Of a stretch of DNA of 64,000 nt, positions 1 to 11,363 are shown in pieces. The notes under the pieces were generated by a model, which saw nothing but the letters and a program-made list of their open reading frames with translations, ran no database searches and was not told the origin of the DNA. The stretch is from a bacterium (GTDB taxonomy: Bacteria > Bacillota_I > Bacilli_A > Mycoplasmatales > Mycoplasmoidaceae). Position 1 is the stretch's first letter; each line of letters begins with the position of its first letter. The stretch covers positions 20,680 to 84,679 of the forward strand of contig JAGCPI010000001.1 of assembly GCA_017645255.1 (NCBI GenBank). The letters run 5' to 3'. The position numbers and the translations under genes were made by a program.

Positions 1-29
1 TCAATAAAATTCTTATCTATCAACGCCAT
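1..29 (-). CDS. 5' end of unknown gene coupled to the GHKL ATPase gene
   Basis: Only the first nine codons are in the window (MALIDKNFI). The ATG overlaps the TAA of the upstream ATPase gene (TAATG). An AAGGAG ribosome binding site lies 8 nt before it, inside the end of the upstream gene, so translation is probably coupled. MORC-like ATPases of this type are often followed by a Z1-domain or nuclease gene, but nothing visible here decides the product. Confidence 0.6.
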
Positions 30-1450
30 TATAAAACTCCTTTTTTATTTAAAAAATCCAACAAAATTGATAAATTTTCCTCATTCAAGCAAAATGGTTC
101 ACATTTTGCCATTTTCTTACATAGGTCTTCATTCGTATAACCATTATCTTTTAATTCTTTATACATATCTTCCATGAATTCTTCTAAGTTTCCAAATTCA
201 TTTTGTTTAGAGGATAAGCCACTTCTTTCTATTTCGCTCAATGGAATATTTTTAGATATGAGGTCAAATAATTTTTTTCTCTCACCTTCAGTTAGTTTTT
301 TGCATATTTCTTGAATAATAGGATGCCTTTCATTAATATTTAGAAGTAATCCTTTAGGAGTAAATTTAACATTTCAAACATGAATTTTATCCTTTCTTGC
401 TAATTTGTATGTAGTAGGAGATTTCATGTAATTATAGTTTTTTAATGAATTGGTTCTAGCTTTCTTAGCAATATCAATAAAAAAATTTTTTAAATCTTCT
501 GGGATACTAATTTTATCCTTCATATAATTTGTTGAAAAAACACTATCCAATTCACTTGGGATATCTACTCTTATTCTTGCATAGTCGAACTTGTTAGAAA
601 TATTTAAATTTGCAAAGCCTAATCAGCCCCCTTCATAAATTAATCTTTTATTCCTGTAAATATAAAAACCTTGTTGATCACTTAATCCTTTACCTTTCAT
701 ATAATTTTGTTCATCTTGATTTAAGGTATTATATAGAGGCAATATATAAGTTTTTATAGATATAGTTCCATTAAAATAATTTTTATTAGCTTCTTCAGTA
801 ATCCTAGTTCCCATTTGTAAGCAAAAAGGATCTCAACCTTCTAATTTGTGTAAATGATTAATATAAATATTTAAGCCATTTTTTATGTAATCATTAAAAG
901 TATGATTTAGATGATTTTTAACGTTATCTATTTTTTCATATAATAAATTTTCGTCTTTAGACAATATATTTTCTTTTATATTTCTTCAAATTACAGCAGT
1001 TCCTGTACTAGTGGGAATGTATTTTTTATCATTTTCAATTAAGTTACCAGTTCAACCATACTTATTCATATTTTCAAAATCTATGAAAACTGTGTTACAT
1101 TCATTAAAAATAGATTGAATTACCAATTGACTGGCAACTGCTCTAGAAGCTGATTTCAGTCCAGTAGAAAATCTTCCTAAATCTTTGCTATCTCTTTTCT
1201 CTTCAAAATCATAGCCAACAACGCATGCATTTTTTAATTTTTCTAGGGACATTCCCTTTCCATCATCAATAATTTTGATATCAATTTGTGAGCCATTATG
1301 TTCAAAGTCAATATAAATATTATGAGCTTGAGCATATATGCTATTATCAATAATATCAGCTATTGCTGTTTCCAACGTATAACCCGCACTCCCTAGAATA
1401 GTCATCACACTTGTATTTGGAGTTATACCAAATGTTTCTTTTACTTTCAT
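29..1450 (-). CDS. MORC/MutL-like GHKL ATPase (HATPase_c_3 type)
   Basis: This is a 473-residue cytosolic protein, continuous only when UGA is Trp. The N-terminal ATPase domain shows the N box ADIIDNSI (about residues 31-38), the G1 box DDGKGM (62-67) and a lid motif GRFSTGLKSAS (around 93-103). Further on, QQGFYIYRNKRLI and GTAVIW segments match what I know of bacterial MORC-like ATPases found next to restriction-type nucleases and Z1-domain proteins. It is transcribed separately from the McrB/McrC pair, since a terminator at 1731-1769 lies between them, and it is coupled to the gene leaving the left edge. A role in restriction or phage defence is inferred from family and neighbours. Confidence 0.8.
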
Positions 1451-1865
1451 TATTAAGTTTTAAAAAAAATAAATTCTTTTTATATATTATTTCTATTCTT
1501 TCAAAAAAATATTTTTATAAATTTCAATTACTAATATAATTTGCTATTTATATTAATACCACAATGCATAATTATTGCTACAAATCAAATTATAAAAATG
1601 CTAAGAAATCTAAATATTAAACCAATTAATAGCTGATTAACTAATATAACTTGAGTAACTTACTAAGAGATAACTTTAGTTGATTTAATTAAGTAATAAT
1701 ATATATTTTTCTCACTTTACAATTACAACAAAAATACAGCATAAAAGTTTAAAATCCATGCTGTATTTTCTATGGATACGTATTCGTTTAACGCTACTTT
1801 AATTACCAATCCAAAAATTGATGGTTTTTTAAATTTCTTACTGCAATTATTTTCGTATATAACTT
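1451..1865. other. Intergenic region between mcrC-like gene and GHKL ATPase gene
   Basis: There is no convincing ORF on either strand under the mollicute code. The region holds the mcrC-like terminator (1731-1769) and, by position, the promoter of the ATPase gene. I see no clear -35/-10 pair that I would defend. Confidence 0.6.
1731..1769 (-). terminator. Terminator after the mcrC-like gene
   Basis: A perfect 12-bp inverted repeat, AAAATACAGCAT and its complement, is separated by a 15-nt loop. On the minus strand it is followed by T-rich sequence, about 100 nt past the mcrC-like stop. Confidence 0.75.
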
Positions 1866-3290
1866 CTAATTCAAAATATGTTTAATTATTTTGACTAATC
1901 TTAATTCTTGTTCCTTGAGATCATTTTCGTTTAAAAAAACATACGGAACTTTAACAATACCAATCTCAATATTTTTTTCGTCACCTCATTCACATTTCAA
2001 AATTAGAGTTTTTTCACCAATTTTTTGCATGTAGGATTGAGGATAAAGCAAATAAACTTTGGTAGTATTTCATTTAATTGCATATGCAATTAATTGGTAT
2101 AAATCAGGTTGCTTAACGTCAACTTTTATATTTTCAACTATTTGATCATTTGTTTTACTAATGAATGAATCAATTAATTTATACTTTGCATCTAAGATAT
2201 ATTTTTTATTAGATTTTTTATTTTCATAAAGAATATCAAGAAACATATGAAAGATATTATTGCCAATTATTTCATTGTTCAATACAACTTTATCAATTAG
2301 ATATTTCTCGCCATTTTGTAATTTAATTTTTGATTCATCATTACTAAAATGTTCTTGAATAAAGCCACTAATAAAAGCTTCGAATAAAAATTCTGAAGGA
2401 AATAAAAAACAAAAAGATTTACTATCTTCGCTATCGTAAGATGGACTTAAATTTAATAAAAACATTTTGCACATTAATAAAAGAATTTGATAGTCAGAGT
2501 GCATTTTGTCAATTTTTACTTTATCACAATCTTGATAACGAAATTTGCAATCACTTACTTCACTAAGCTTGGTAATAGCTTGATGCAAAGCTAACTCATT
2601 ATGATTATCTTTAGTTTCTTTAATTAATTTTTTACATGTATATTTAAGAATTTGATTTAATAAATTATCAAATTCAAAACTAGAATAGGTACATTTAAAT
2701 TTAGTTAACATTCCATTAGGATATTTATTGCATAAATAATCTTGGACATCAAATCTTCCAGTAATGTAAGACAAATCATTGGTTCTTTCTTCGTATTTGA
2801 AGTAACCATTTTTATTTAGAGTATTAACTAAATAATTTGCAAAAATGCTAATAAATAATTCTTTAAAAATATCTTCAGGATTATCAATTGTACTAGTTAT
2901 TTTTAAAAATTTATGATAAGGATACTTAAGATTAAGATAATAAGAAACCCATTCCCTTAAGTTAACTGTTAATAATTGATTTAATCCAGTGTCAGGTTTA
3001 GTATCATCTTTATTCCTTTTGAATACCTTAGGATAAATAACGAATTTGATATTTTTAAATTTTATAATCCCAATATAGTTATTGATATGAAATCCATTAA
3101 ATTCAAAATTAATAAAATGCTGTTTAGCTTCATCATTCCCTTTATTGTCACTATAAAATCATTTTTTTAAATCTCAATTAAGTTTTAAAAAACTTTCAAG
3201 TTCATTAAGAAAACTTCTATTATTATCTGATGACGATAATATTTCATCATATGGATAATAAGTATTTTCAAATAAGTTTATTAAAGCCAT
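1866..3290 (-). CDS. mcrC: McrC-like restriction nuclease subunit
   Basis: This is a 474-residue protein, open only with UGA as Trp. The start ATG (MALINLFENTYYPYDEI) lies 17 nt after the stop of the McrB-like gene. The C-terminal half carries a PD-(D/E)xK nuclease signature: an Asp in HMFLDIL, then YILDAKYK at residues 364-371 (Asp367, Lys369), followed by QPDLYQLIAYA. This is typical of McrC and related nucleases. In McrBC systems this subunit cuts DNA when recruited by the GTP-driven McrB ring. The N-terminal half is not distinctive. The target here may not be methylcytosine, because the N-terminal domain of the partner is not a recognised methyl-DNA binder. Confidence 0.85.
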
Positions 3291-3307
3291 TATTAATCCT
3301 TATTTGG

Positions 3308-4954
3308 CTAATTATTTTTTTCTACTTTAATCCGACCATAAGGATTATCAACTACCTTGCAACCAAGATTATCAATTTTTACTACTTCATCAATAATTCC
3401 TTTTACTTTCTTTTTAACATCATTATCATCGTCAAAATATTCATAAAGTAATGGAATTACTTTATCATTCAAAATATTAGGCAAATCATTAATAGTTTTA
3501 TTTATGAAATATGCTTGACCTATCAATAAATCAGTACTTTTTTGTAACTTAATTAATTGGTCATTAATTTTTTCTAAAACTTTTCTTAAGGTTTCACTAT
3601 CTACTTTTTCTAGATCAACTGGTTCTTCGATAAAATTAAATCTTCTTCTTAATGCAACATCAATATTTGAAATTGATTTATCAGCTGTATTCATTGTTCC
3701 GACAATATATAAGTTTTTTGGAACATAAAATTTATCTCCTGAAGGTAAGCTAACTGTTCATAGTTCTCCACGCTTATCTTCTTCTAATAAAGTAATTAAT
3801 TCACCTAAAACTCGTGAGATATTTGCTCGATTAATTTCGTCGATGATAATTACGTAGTTATTATGTTCATCATTACTTGCTCTATCAGCAATTTGTTTGA
3901 AAATACCATCTTTCCATTCAAATTTTAATGAATTAGAAGCACTTGCTTCATTATTATTCGAAATAACTGGCCTTAATCCTTGAATAAAATCTTCATATGT
4001 ATAACTTTGGTGAAAAGTAGTAAAAGCAATTCGACCTTCTACGCAAAAATCATGATATGTTTGCATTAAATCGTCTCGGTCTTTTCTTTTTGTATCGTCT
4101 AAATTTTGCTTATCAGCAATTGCAACTGCATAATCAATAGTTTTGTAAGTTTTTCCAGTACCAGGCGCACCATATAAAATCATATTTAATGGATAATCTT
4201 GATTTGATTTATCATCATGCTTATCACTATCATTACTGTCAATATCATTTAAGTCTAAGATGCCTTTTGATATTCAATTATCAAAAAAAACTTTGTATTG
4301 CTTCAAAGAAGCTGATAATGCATGATGGTATACTGAATTAATACTATTCACAATTTCGTCACTTTTATTGTTAATTAAGGAGGAAATATTATCAATTATT
4401 TCTGCAGTACTTGCTTTTTTAAATGATGAAAAAATTGAAATTCCTTTTTGCTTGTCTAAATCTTCAAAAACTCTTACATAATTTCTTCTAGTCCCCAATG
4501 CAAATTTATCATTTACATCATCTTTATCATCTTGTTTTGTTTTATCTTTAGATTTTGGGATAATTCTTAAATATAATGCATACGCAGTTTTTAAAACTGA
4601 TGGATTTGTGATTAATGCATTTTCTGATTCAGATAGATTTTCTGTATCAATTTTTATACTATTAACTTGCATAAAACTATATTGATTAGGTTCAGCTTTA
4701 ATTGCATTAATAATTAAATAATTTAGTTTTATCTTATAAATCAATAAAATATTAACATCTTTCATTAAAAAGTCGTTAACATAATTATTGAATGATTGAT
4801 TAAAAGACGATACTGAAACTCCAGTAGGATTTTTAGCAGTTAAATATTGGAGACAAATTGTTTCATTACTGCTCAATCCATTTGTAAATTCTTTTAATTC
4901 ATTTTCAGAAAAACCAATTGGTGTTTGGCTAATTTTTTTTAAATATACTTCCAT
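3308..4954 (-). CDS. mcrB: McrB-like AAA+ motor of a restriction system
   Basis: This is a 548-residue protein. Walker A is GAPGTGKT (262-269). The McrB-family segment FHQSYTYEDFIQGLRP follows, then Walker B with IIIDEINRAN (Asp372, Glu373) and the sensor region MNTADKSISNIDVALRRRF (421-439). These are the standard marks of McrB, a GTP-using AAA+ protein that translocates DNA and drives McrC cleavage. The first 250 residues, which set target recognition in this family, match nothing I recognise. A strong AAGGAG lies 10 nt before the ATG. It is the first gene of a two-gene unit with the mcrC-like gene, divergent from the gene at 5168. Confidence 0.88.
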
Positions 4955-5167
4955 GTATTTATTTACTCCTTATTATTTATATTTATTATTTATAAATTAT
5001 AGCACTGATATATATATATATACGCAACTTAACTAGAATGTCATATAACTTTAATAGTCAATCGAATCAACTAAAAATTTTGTTTACTTTAATAATATCT
5101 CGTAATTTATTTTTTTAATAATATAGGATAATATAAATAAAGAATATTACTAGTAAACTAATTAAGC

Positions 5168-5998
5168 ATGACCAAACAAATCCAAGCAAGAATAGTTGCT
5201 AATAAAACATATGATTTAAATTACCTAAACCTCAAAGTGTTATTAAAATTTGTGCTGTCTAAAAATCCTGCAATTAGACAAATTTTACAAGACTTTGGTT
5301 TTAATCAAGTTCCACTTGATATTTCTTTAATTAAAAGTACGTTTGATAAATATAAAAAAGTAATTTATATCAATATTAAAGAATTAGGCAATTGAAAGAA
5401 ATTATGTAAAGTAACAATTAAGGAATTATGGGATTTATTAAGATTAGATCATAATCAATTAAAAGACTCATTACCAAATTTAAATCACGAACAATACTTA
5501 GATTTATGAATTGATGCAATTATTGAATATAAATATGACTTTAATCTTATTAATGATCAAAGCAAGAAGCAACTTAATCATCAAAAACCACCAACTAAAA
5601 TTAAGAAACTACCCAGTGGAATTTCAATGGAACAAGTATTACATAAAGTCTATTTAAATTCAACTCAAATTTATGATATTCCTGCCAAAGAAATTACAAA
5701 TTTTGTGATTAATAATCATGCTTATTTACAAGTTAAAAATGCAACTGATTTATTAAAAGATGCCCTTAATTATTTAGATAGTATGTTAGGCCAAACATTT
5801 ATTAACAAATTAGGTCAAGCTGATGTAAAAATTAGCATGAATCCAAATATTTTCATGAAGCCAATTTTAATTGGGAGAAGTGGATATTACATTGAAGGAT
5901 CTTATCGTTCCAAAGTCATGGTCCAAAAAATTATTGCAATGTTAAAGTATTTTAACATCCCCTTAAACAAGTGTTATTTCACCATTAAAAATTCTTAA
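5168..5998 (+). CDS. Unknown protein carrying the C-terminal module of the GHKL array
   Basis: This is a 276-residue cytosolic protein, read with UGA as Trp (for example after the GN at residues 74-75). It has no signal peptide or membrane segment. The last 110 or so residues run from YLNSTQIYDIPAKEI to KKIIAMLKYFNIPLNKCYF-like sequence ending CYFTIKNS. They resemble the ends of the proteins at 21899-23671 (TKKLLVFFSIDLNNVYYLI), 25399-27420 (KYIFNKLNVSLDNIYLI) and the broken gene at 19413. The stop codon overlaps its own terminator. It opens the plus-strand array and is divergent from the McrB-like gene. Function unknown; sharing the module suggests it works with the GHKL proteins. Confidence 0.75.
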
Positions 5999-6029
5999 AT
6001 ATTACTGTTTTTATAGCAGTAATATTTTT
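5997..6029 (+). terminator. Terminator of the 5168 gene
   Basis: An 11-bp perfect stem (AAATATTACTG and its complement, loop 9 nt) is followed by a T run. It starts inside the stop codon. Confidence 0.8.
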
Positions 6030-6074
6030 AATTTAAATGAGATATTTAGAAAAGAAATAAAATAATAACTCTTA

Positions 6075-6104
6075 ATTTATTATTCATTTTTGATGAATAT
6101 AAAT
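6075..6104 (+). promoter_or_regulatory. Hairpin in the leader region of the first GHKL paralog
   Basis: A stem of about 12 bp with one bulge (ATTTAT.ATTCAT against ATGAAT.ATAAAT) lies 48 nt before the start codon. There is no T run, so it is not a good terminator. It may be leader structure. Confidence 0.35.
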
Positions 6105-6151
6105 AATTTACAATTTACCTTCATTAGCAAATAAAGAAAGGAAAACAACTC

Positions 6152-7615
6152 ATGAAAGACCTTGATTTAAATATCTTTCCTGTTTATTATGCCAAACAAT
6201 CTACTTATGATGCAATTTTGTCATTAGTTAATAATAATTACGCTTCCACCTTACCCTTAAATAATCATAATGCCCTTACTATTGAATATGAGCCATATTC
6301 CCAAACTTTAAAGTTTACTTTACACCAATGAGATATGCGGGTTGAATATTTTATTCAACAAGAAACTAATAATTTAAATTTTCATTTTACATTGTTAGAA
6401 GCCACTGCTATTCTAACTAGTCAAGGTAAGCATTTAACATTTAAAAGTAAATTTGGTACTTTTATTCCTTATTTAAAGCAAAAAGAAGGAATTGATCTTC
6501 CAATGGCATGTCTTTATTTACATTATGAACCAAAAATGCAACATAAAGATTATGCTGATCTTAAAAATTTATTTAATGATAGTGACACTAACTTAACTGA
6601 TACAATCATTACCATTGCTCCTGTTTCCTTTCAGTTAATAACAACTATTCAAAATCACTTATCTTGATTTCAAGATTGAAAGCAAATAATTAAATCAAGT
6701 AATGGATATTTGTTAATTGCTAATTCTAATAATCATCTTAATACCGTTTATTTAAATGGATTAGATTTACGTGATGAAATTACTTGTCAAATTTCCTCTT
6801 TTTTATATAGTTATGATCTTGATGCTACTTTAATTGATGAACCAAATGATGATTCACCAGAAAAGTGTCTTAATCAAATTCTTTGTTTAATTTTAGATGG
6901 ATTAGATGAAGAAGATAAAAAGAAAATTTACCCAACATTACTTAATAATGAACATGCTAAAGAATGAACCTTTAGCAGTGTGCAAATTTTAATCTTAAAA
7001 TACTTAAATAAATTAAATCCTAACCAATATGTCATTTATGCTAATGATGATTATCCATATCAAGATTATTTGCAATTAGCTGTTAAGGAGCATAAAACCA
7101 TTATCAAACTTAACAAAGATGCTTTTTTAAGCTTAAGGAATGAAATTGATTCGATTTATGTATTTGCTTTAAAATGAATGTCCGATAATTTAGTAAATGA
7201 ATATGCTAATGATGATTTAGATTTTAATGAACAAAATAACTTCAATACTTTGTTACAATTCATGGATTATTTTAAAAACCATTACGAATGGTTTAAGCAA
7301 AGTTTACTTAAAGATAAATTAAATCATTTAAGATGGGGAATTTATGAAAATTATCCGCTTGATGAAGGTACATATAGTTGGAGATTAGGTGGATGTATAA
7401 TTGCTCGTAGTAGTTTAAAAAGTTTGCCAACTTTATTTAATACTGCTTGTGATGCAGTGTGAAGATACAGTACTGACATTAGCTATAAAGATTTTCGGAA
7501 TGCATGATTAGCAAATACAATCAACTTCTTAAATTCTTACCATGTTAAAAAGCAAGATTGAAACCAATCACCAACCAAGCAGGAACTAAAAAATCAAAAT
7601 AAAGAATGATCATAA
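6152..7615 (+). CDS. GHKL-array paralog A, ATP site lost
   Basis: This is a 487-residue cytosolic protein (start MKDLDLNIFP) and a member of the tandem family. The expected G1 box is replaced by TLHQWDMRVEYF and the N box is absent, so ATP binding is unlikely. Family landmarks remain: SKFGTFIPYLKQKEGI (about 107-122), TVYLNGLDL followed by FLYSYDLDA, DEEDKKKIYPTLLNNE and the C-terminal GIYENYP with CIIARSSL. The RBS is AAAGAAAGGAAAA. Paralog B starts 17 nt downstream, so both probably share a transcript. Several W positions are TGA. Confidence 0.8.
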
Positions 7616-7632
7616 AAAGAAGGAAATTATTA

Positions 7633-9099
7633 ATGGAATATTTTGACTTGAATTTAAAAGCATGTTTTATTAACACGTGAAGTGTTAATGATGGCATTCG
7701 GAATTTAATTACTAACGCCATTAGACAATATCAAAATCAAAGTTACTTTGATAGTTTAATTGTCCAATATGATAAAAATACTAATTCTTTAAAAATTAGT
7801 GATGATGGGGTTGGAATCAACTTAAATGATTTTGTGCAACAAACTAATGATGAACAAGATAATTTGGCAAATGGTTTAAGATTAGCTATTTCTTCTTTGC
7901 TTGCTAATAAGATTAAAATTGTGTTTAATAGTGCCTTAGGTACTTTTACTCCTATTATTCGTAACAAAGATGGTATTAGTGAAAATATTACTGACATCTT
8001 TCTTAGTTACGAACCAAAAGCACCTAAACAAGCAAAATGATTTGGCCTTAAAACTCATCATAATGATTCTGAAAATGAAAACCAAGTAGTAAAAGGAACC
8101 CAAGTCATCATCAGTCCAATTGATGCTACATTCGTTGAAAATCTAAAGTTTTATTTTAGTTTCTTATTATCTTGAACAAAGAAGTTGGTTACGAAAGTAG
8201 GATATTTATTAGTAGCACCTAATGAAGCAGCCAATAATTTTTACTTAAATGGAGAAAATCTTACTTATTTTGATGAACGGGGAGATGCTCATGAAAACCA
8301 CTTAGCCTTTTCTTATGATGCCAATGCTAGTTATTTTGATCATGATTTAATTAAACGTAATAAACATCGAATTTGACAATTCATTCCTACTTGCATTAAT
8401 GCTATTTACGAAAATCTTGATGATAATGACAAGGAAACAATCTTTAAAGTAATCTTAAATAATGATGATTGTATTGAATGAAAAGAAGCCTTAATTCGTA
8501 AAACAATTGTTAAATACTATGCTAAACATCACGCAAATGATTATTTATTAGGGGTAGTTGATAGTGAAAATGAAATGTTCATCACGTTTGCAAAAAAAGA
8601 AAACAGAACTATTATTTGACTCTTTGATAATGATGAACTTGATGAATTAAAAAATGATGGAATTAATACGTTAGCTAACTTTGGTCAACAATATGTACTT
8701 GATCACTATCAACATTATGTTGATGTAGCAGATTTAACCGAAAAAGAAAGTACCAATTGAAATAATTTACAAGACTTTTTATATTATTTCATTAACCATA
8801 ATGAAAAAGTATTGAATGCGTTAAAGAAAATTAATAAAGAAAGTTTTAAGTTAAAAATTGTTGAAAACTTACCAGATAAATGAGGAATTTATCTTTATGA
8901 TGAAGAAGTAGGACTAATCGATAAAGATAGCATCACTGATCTTACCAAATTATTCCCTGCTGCTTGAAATGTTACTTGTCAAGCCATTGGAAATGAAATA
9001 AATGCGGAAGAATATCGTAGTCTTTGACTTGACAGCTTTATTTGTTTTGCATTTGATCACCAAGATGCAACAAAAAAGTCATCAAATAAAAATAACTAA
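7633..9099 (+). CDS. GHKL-array paralog B, ATP-binding motifs mostly intact
   Basis: This is a 488-residue protein (MEYFDLNLKA). The G1 box DDGVGI (57-62) and glycine-rich NGLRLAISSLLANKI are intact. The N box reads NLITNAI (24-30), with Asn24 where the catalytic Glu of GHKL ATPases normally lies. ATP could bind while hydrolysis is doubtful. The middle region has NNFYLNGENLTYFD and AFSYDANA. The C-terminal domain has KIVENLPDKWGIY and LIDKDSI. It follows paralog A by 17 nt and ends at a strong terminator. Confidence 0.85.
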
Positions 9100-9105
9100 T
9101 CTAAT

Positions 9106-9138
9106 AAAAGTAGGAAGAAAAAAACTTCTTACTTTTTT
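9106..9138 (+). terminator. Terminator after paralogs A-B
   Basis: A 12-bp stem with one G-T pair (AAAAGTAGGAAG / CTTCTTACTTTT) has an A7 loop and a T run. It lies 7 nt after the stop of paralog B. Confidence 0.85.
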
Positions 9139-9296
9139 ATTTACTTTACTCTTAAAAATAAGAAATCAATTATTTTCATGTTTTCTAAGATTTAAAGAAT
9201 GCTTTTAATTGAAATTAAAGGAAATTATTATATCGATAAATATAACTAGCAAGTAAAATAGATAACAAAGTTATTAAATCAACAGGAGAAAAATAA

Positions 9297-10712
9297 ATGG
9301 AATACTTAGATTTAAACATTAAACCAGTATTACTGGATAATGAAGCAATTACCAATAGCATTAGTAATTTAATTAGCAATGCAATTTTGCAATGTAACAG
9401 CCAAGAATATATTCAAAATTCAATTATTAATTATGATAACAATAGTCGTACGTTGCAAATTAAAGATGATGGAGTCGGGATTCAATTAGTTGATTTTGTT
9501 GCTCATTTAAATAGCAGTGCAAAAGGAATTACCAGCGGACTAAGAGATGCTATCAGCATTTTTTTAGCAAATAAAATTAATATTAAAATTACTAGTAATT
9601 TTGGTACTTTTACACCCGTGCTTCGTAATAAAGAAGTAAATGGAAAACAAACTCCATGCATCTTTATTGCTTATGAATCATCAGCATTAACTACCAATTC
9701 CCTTAAAAAACATGGCACGCAAATCACTTTAAATCCAATTAAGAAGCAAATCATGGTTGATTTAAAACCAGATTTTTCTTTTTTGCAAAACTGAACCAAA
9801 GTAATCACAACTAACCGTGGTAGCATTTTAATTGGTAAAACTAATACTAATCTTTATGTAAATGGTAAGAACATTACTCATTTTGAAGACAAGGATGTTT
9901 CTAAAAATCACTTTATTTTTTCTTATGATTTTAATGAAAATCCTCGCGAACCAATGTTATTTAATAAAACATATGAAGCATTGAAAAATGTTTTTTTATA
10001 CATTAACCAAATTTTGCAACAGTTAAATAATGAAGACAAAGAAACTATTTATGCAAAATTTATTAATAATGATAGTTCGTATGAATGAAGGGATGAAAAG
10101 ATTAGAAATACCATTATTAAATACCTTACTAGGTTAAATCCTACTAAGTATGTAATTGCTCTTTGAGTAGAAAAAAGTGCTACTTTTGAAAACTATATGA
10201 AACAAAAAAAGATTAAGGTAATTTGAATTAAGGATGAAGATGAATATGATAAATTAATCAGCGAAGGAGTTAAAAGTGTCTCTGATTTGGCTAAAATTGA
10301 TGGCGAAGAAGAAATAAACGAAAATACCTTTAAATTCATTGATCCAAATGATTTAAATGATAAAGAAAAAGAAAATTTGCAAACACTGTTACGTTTCTTA
10401 AACACCTTCTTAAATGAATCTGATTATATTCAAACAAAAAAGAAAACAACAAACTTGAATGTAAATACAGCCATGAATATTAAAATTAATGACAGTAAAG
10501 AATATCCCACTAATCTCAATGATTTTGATCATGACTGCATCATTATTGATCGTCGTTATTTATCAGATAACAAGGGTGAATTATTTGATCAAGTATCAGA
10601 TTTAGTTTTTGATGCAATCATGGATGATGATTTTAGTGGATTTAAAAAGGCTTGAGATAATACTTTAGTAAACGAAGTTTTTAAGCATTATCAAGAAAAT
10701 CAAGAAAAATAA
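9297..10712 (+). CDS. GHKL-array paralog C
   Basis: This is a 471-residue protein (MEYLDLNIKPVLL) with AGGAGAAA as RBS. The G1 box DDGVGI, SGLRDAISIFLANKI and SNFGTFTPV are intact. The N box is NLISNAI, again Asn24 for the catalytic Glu. The middle part has NLYVNGKNITHF and IFSYDFNEN, then NNDSSYEW and KYLTRLNPTKYVI. The C-terminal domain contains CIIIDRRYL. It is a single-gene unit, with a terminator before it and about 650 nt of non-coding DNA after it. Confidence 0.85.
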
Positions 10713-10795
10713 TAATTAGTAACATCATTAAATTAAATTAATTACACTTCAAAAAAATAACTTTCTAATTGAAAGTTAAGTAAACTATGACACTA

Positions 10796-10833
10796 AATTT
10801 CAATTTTTGGCCAAATTTCATGTCCTAGTTTAT
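10796..10833 (+). repeat. Copy of an IS3-type element end
   Basis: 38 nt match 52428-52465 with two differences; the last 23 nt (from CCAAATTTCATGTCC on) are identical. The other copy directly follows the 3' end of a decayed IS3-type transposase, so this one is probably a solo end left in the array. It is part of an inverted repeat (AAATTTC...GAAATTT-like arms) that could also act as a terminator. Confidence 0.6.
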
Positions 10834-10959
10834 ATCTTCTTTCTTTTTATTTGCTTTCTTGCTAAAAATAAAAATTCATTATTTTTAAAAATTATTTTCA
10901 AAAAATAATATAATACTAAGTCCTTCGAAACTTCCAGTTTCCGATCTATCTTTCAAATG

Positions 10960-10998
10960 AACTAGCATTATTTCTCAAAATGATGGCTAGTTTTTTCT
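10960..10998 (+). terminator. Terminator-like hairpin
   Basis: A 7-bp GC-richer core AACTAGC/GCTAGTT is extended by AT pairs and followed by seven T. It lies 250 nt past paralog C, so it could belong to a lost element. Confidence 0.55.
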
Positions 10999-11363
10999 TT
11001 TCATTGCTAATTTAGTTAATCGTAAATTAATAAGAATTTGTTAAACTAATGAAGCAATTTAATTATTTAGTCCCGTAGTTTCTTTATAGAAACTAAAAAA
11101 CTAAATGCAAAATCAATAAAACAAGTATCTTAATGATTAATAAATTTTTAACACAATTTTTTTTAATTGCGATTTTTTTCTATCCAATAAGAAAACATGC
11201 AACTTAAAAAATTAGTTAATGCTTGTTTTTATTAGCATTTGCTTAATTATTCTTACTTATTACCAAGAATAATTACCTGAATCCAACTTTAATGTAGCTG
11301 TCCTTTACTTGCAATTTTTAATTTAAATAAAATAAAAAGTAATTAAAACAAGGAGCAAACAAG

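Larger units (their letters stand above)
10713..11363 (+). other. 650-nt non-coding gap in the GHKL array
   Basis: No ORF is supported. It contains an IS3-type end remnant (10796-10833), a terminator-like hairpin (10960-10998) and a hairpin of about 10 bp near 11252-11282 (AATTATTCTT / AAGAATAATT). The rest is simple AT-rich sequence. The gap is consistent with past insertion and decay of a mobile element. Confidence 0.6.
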
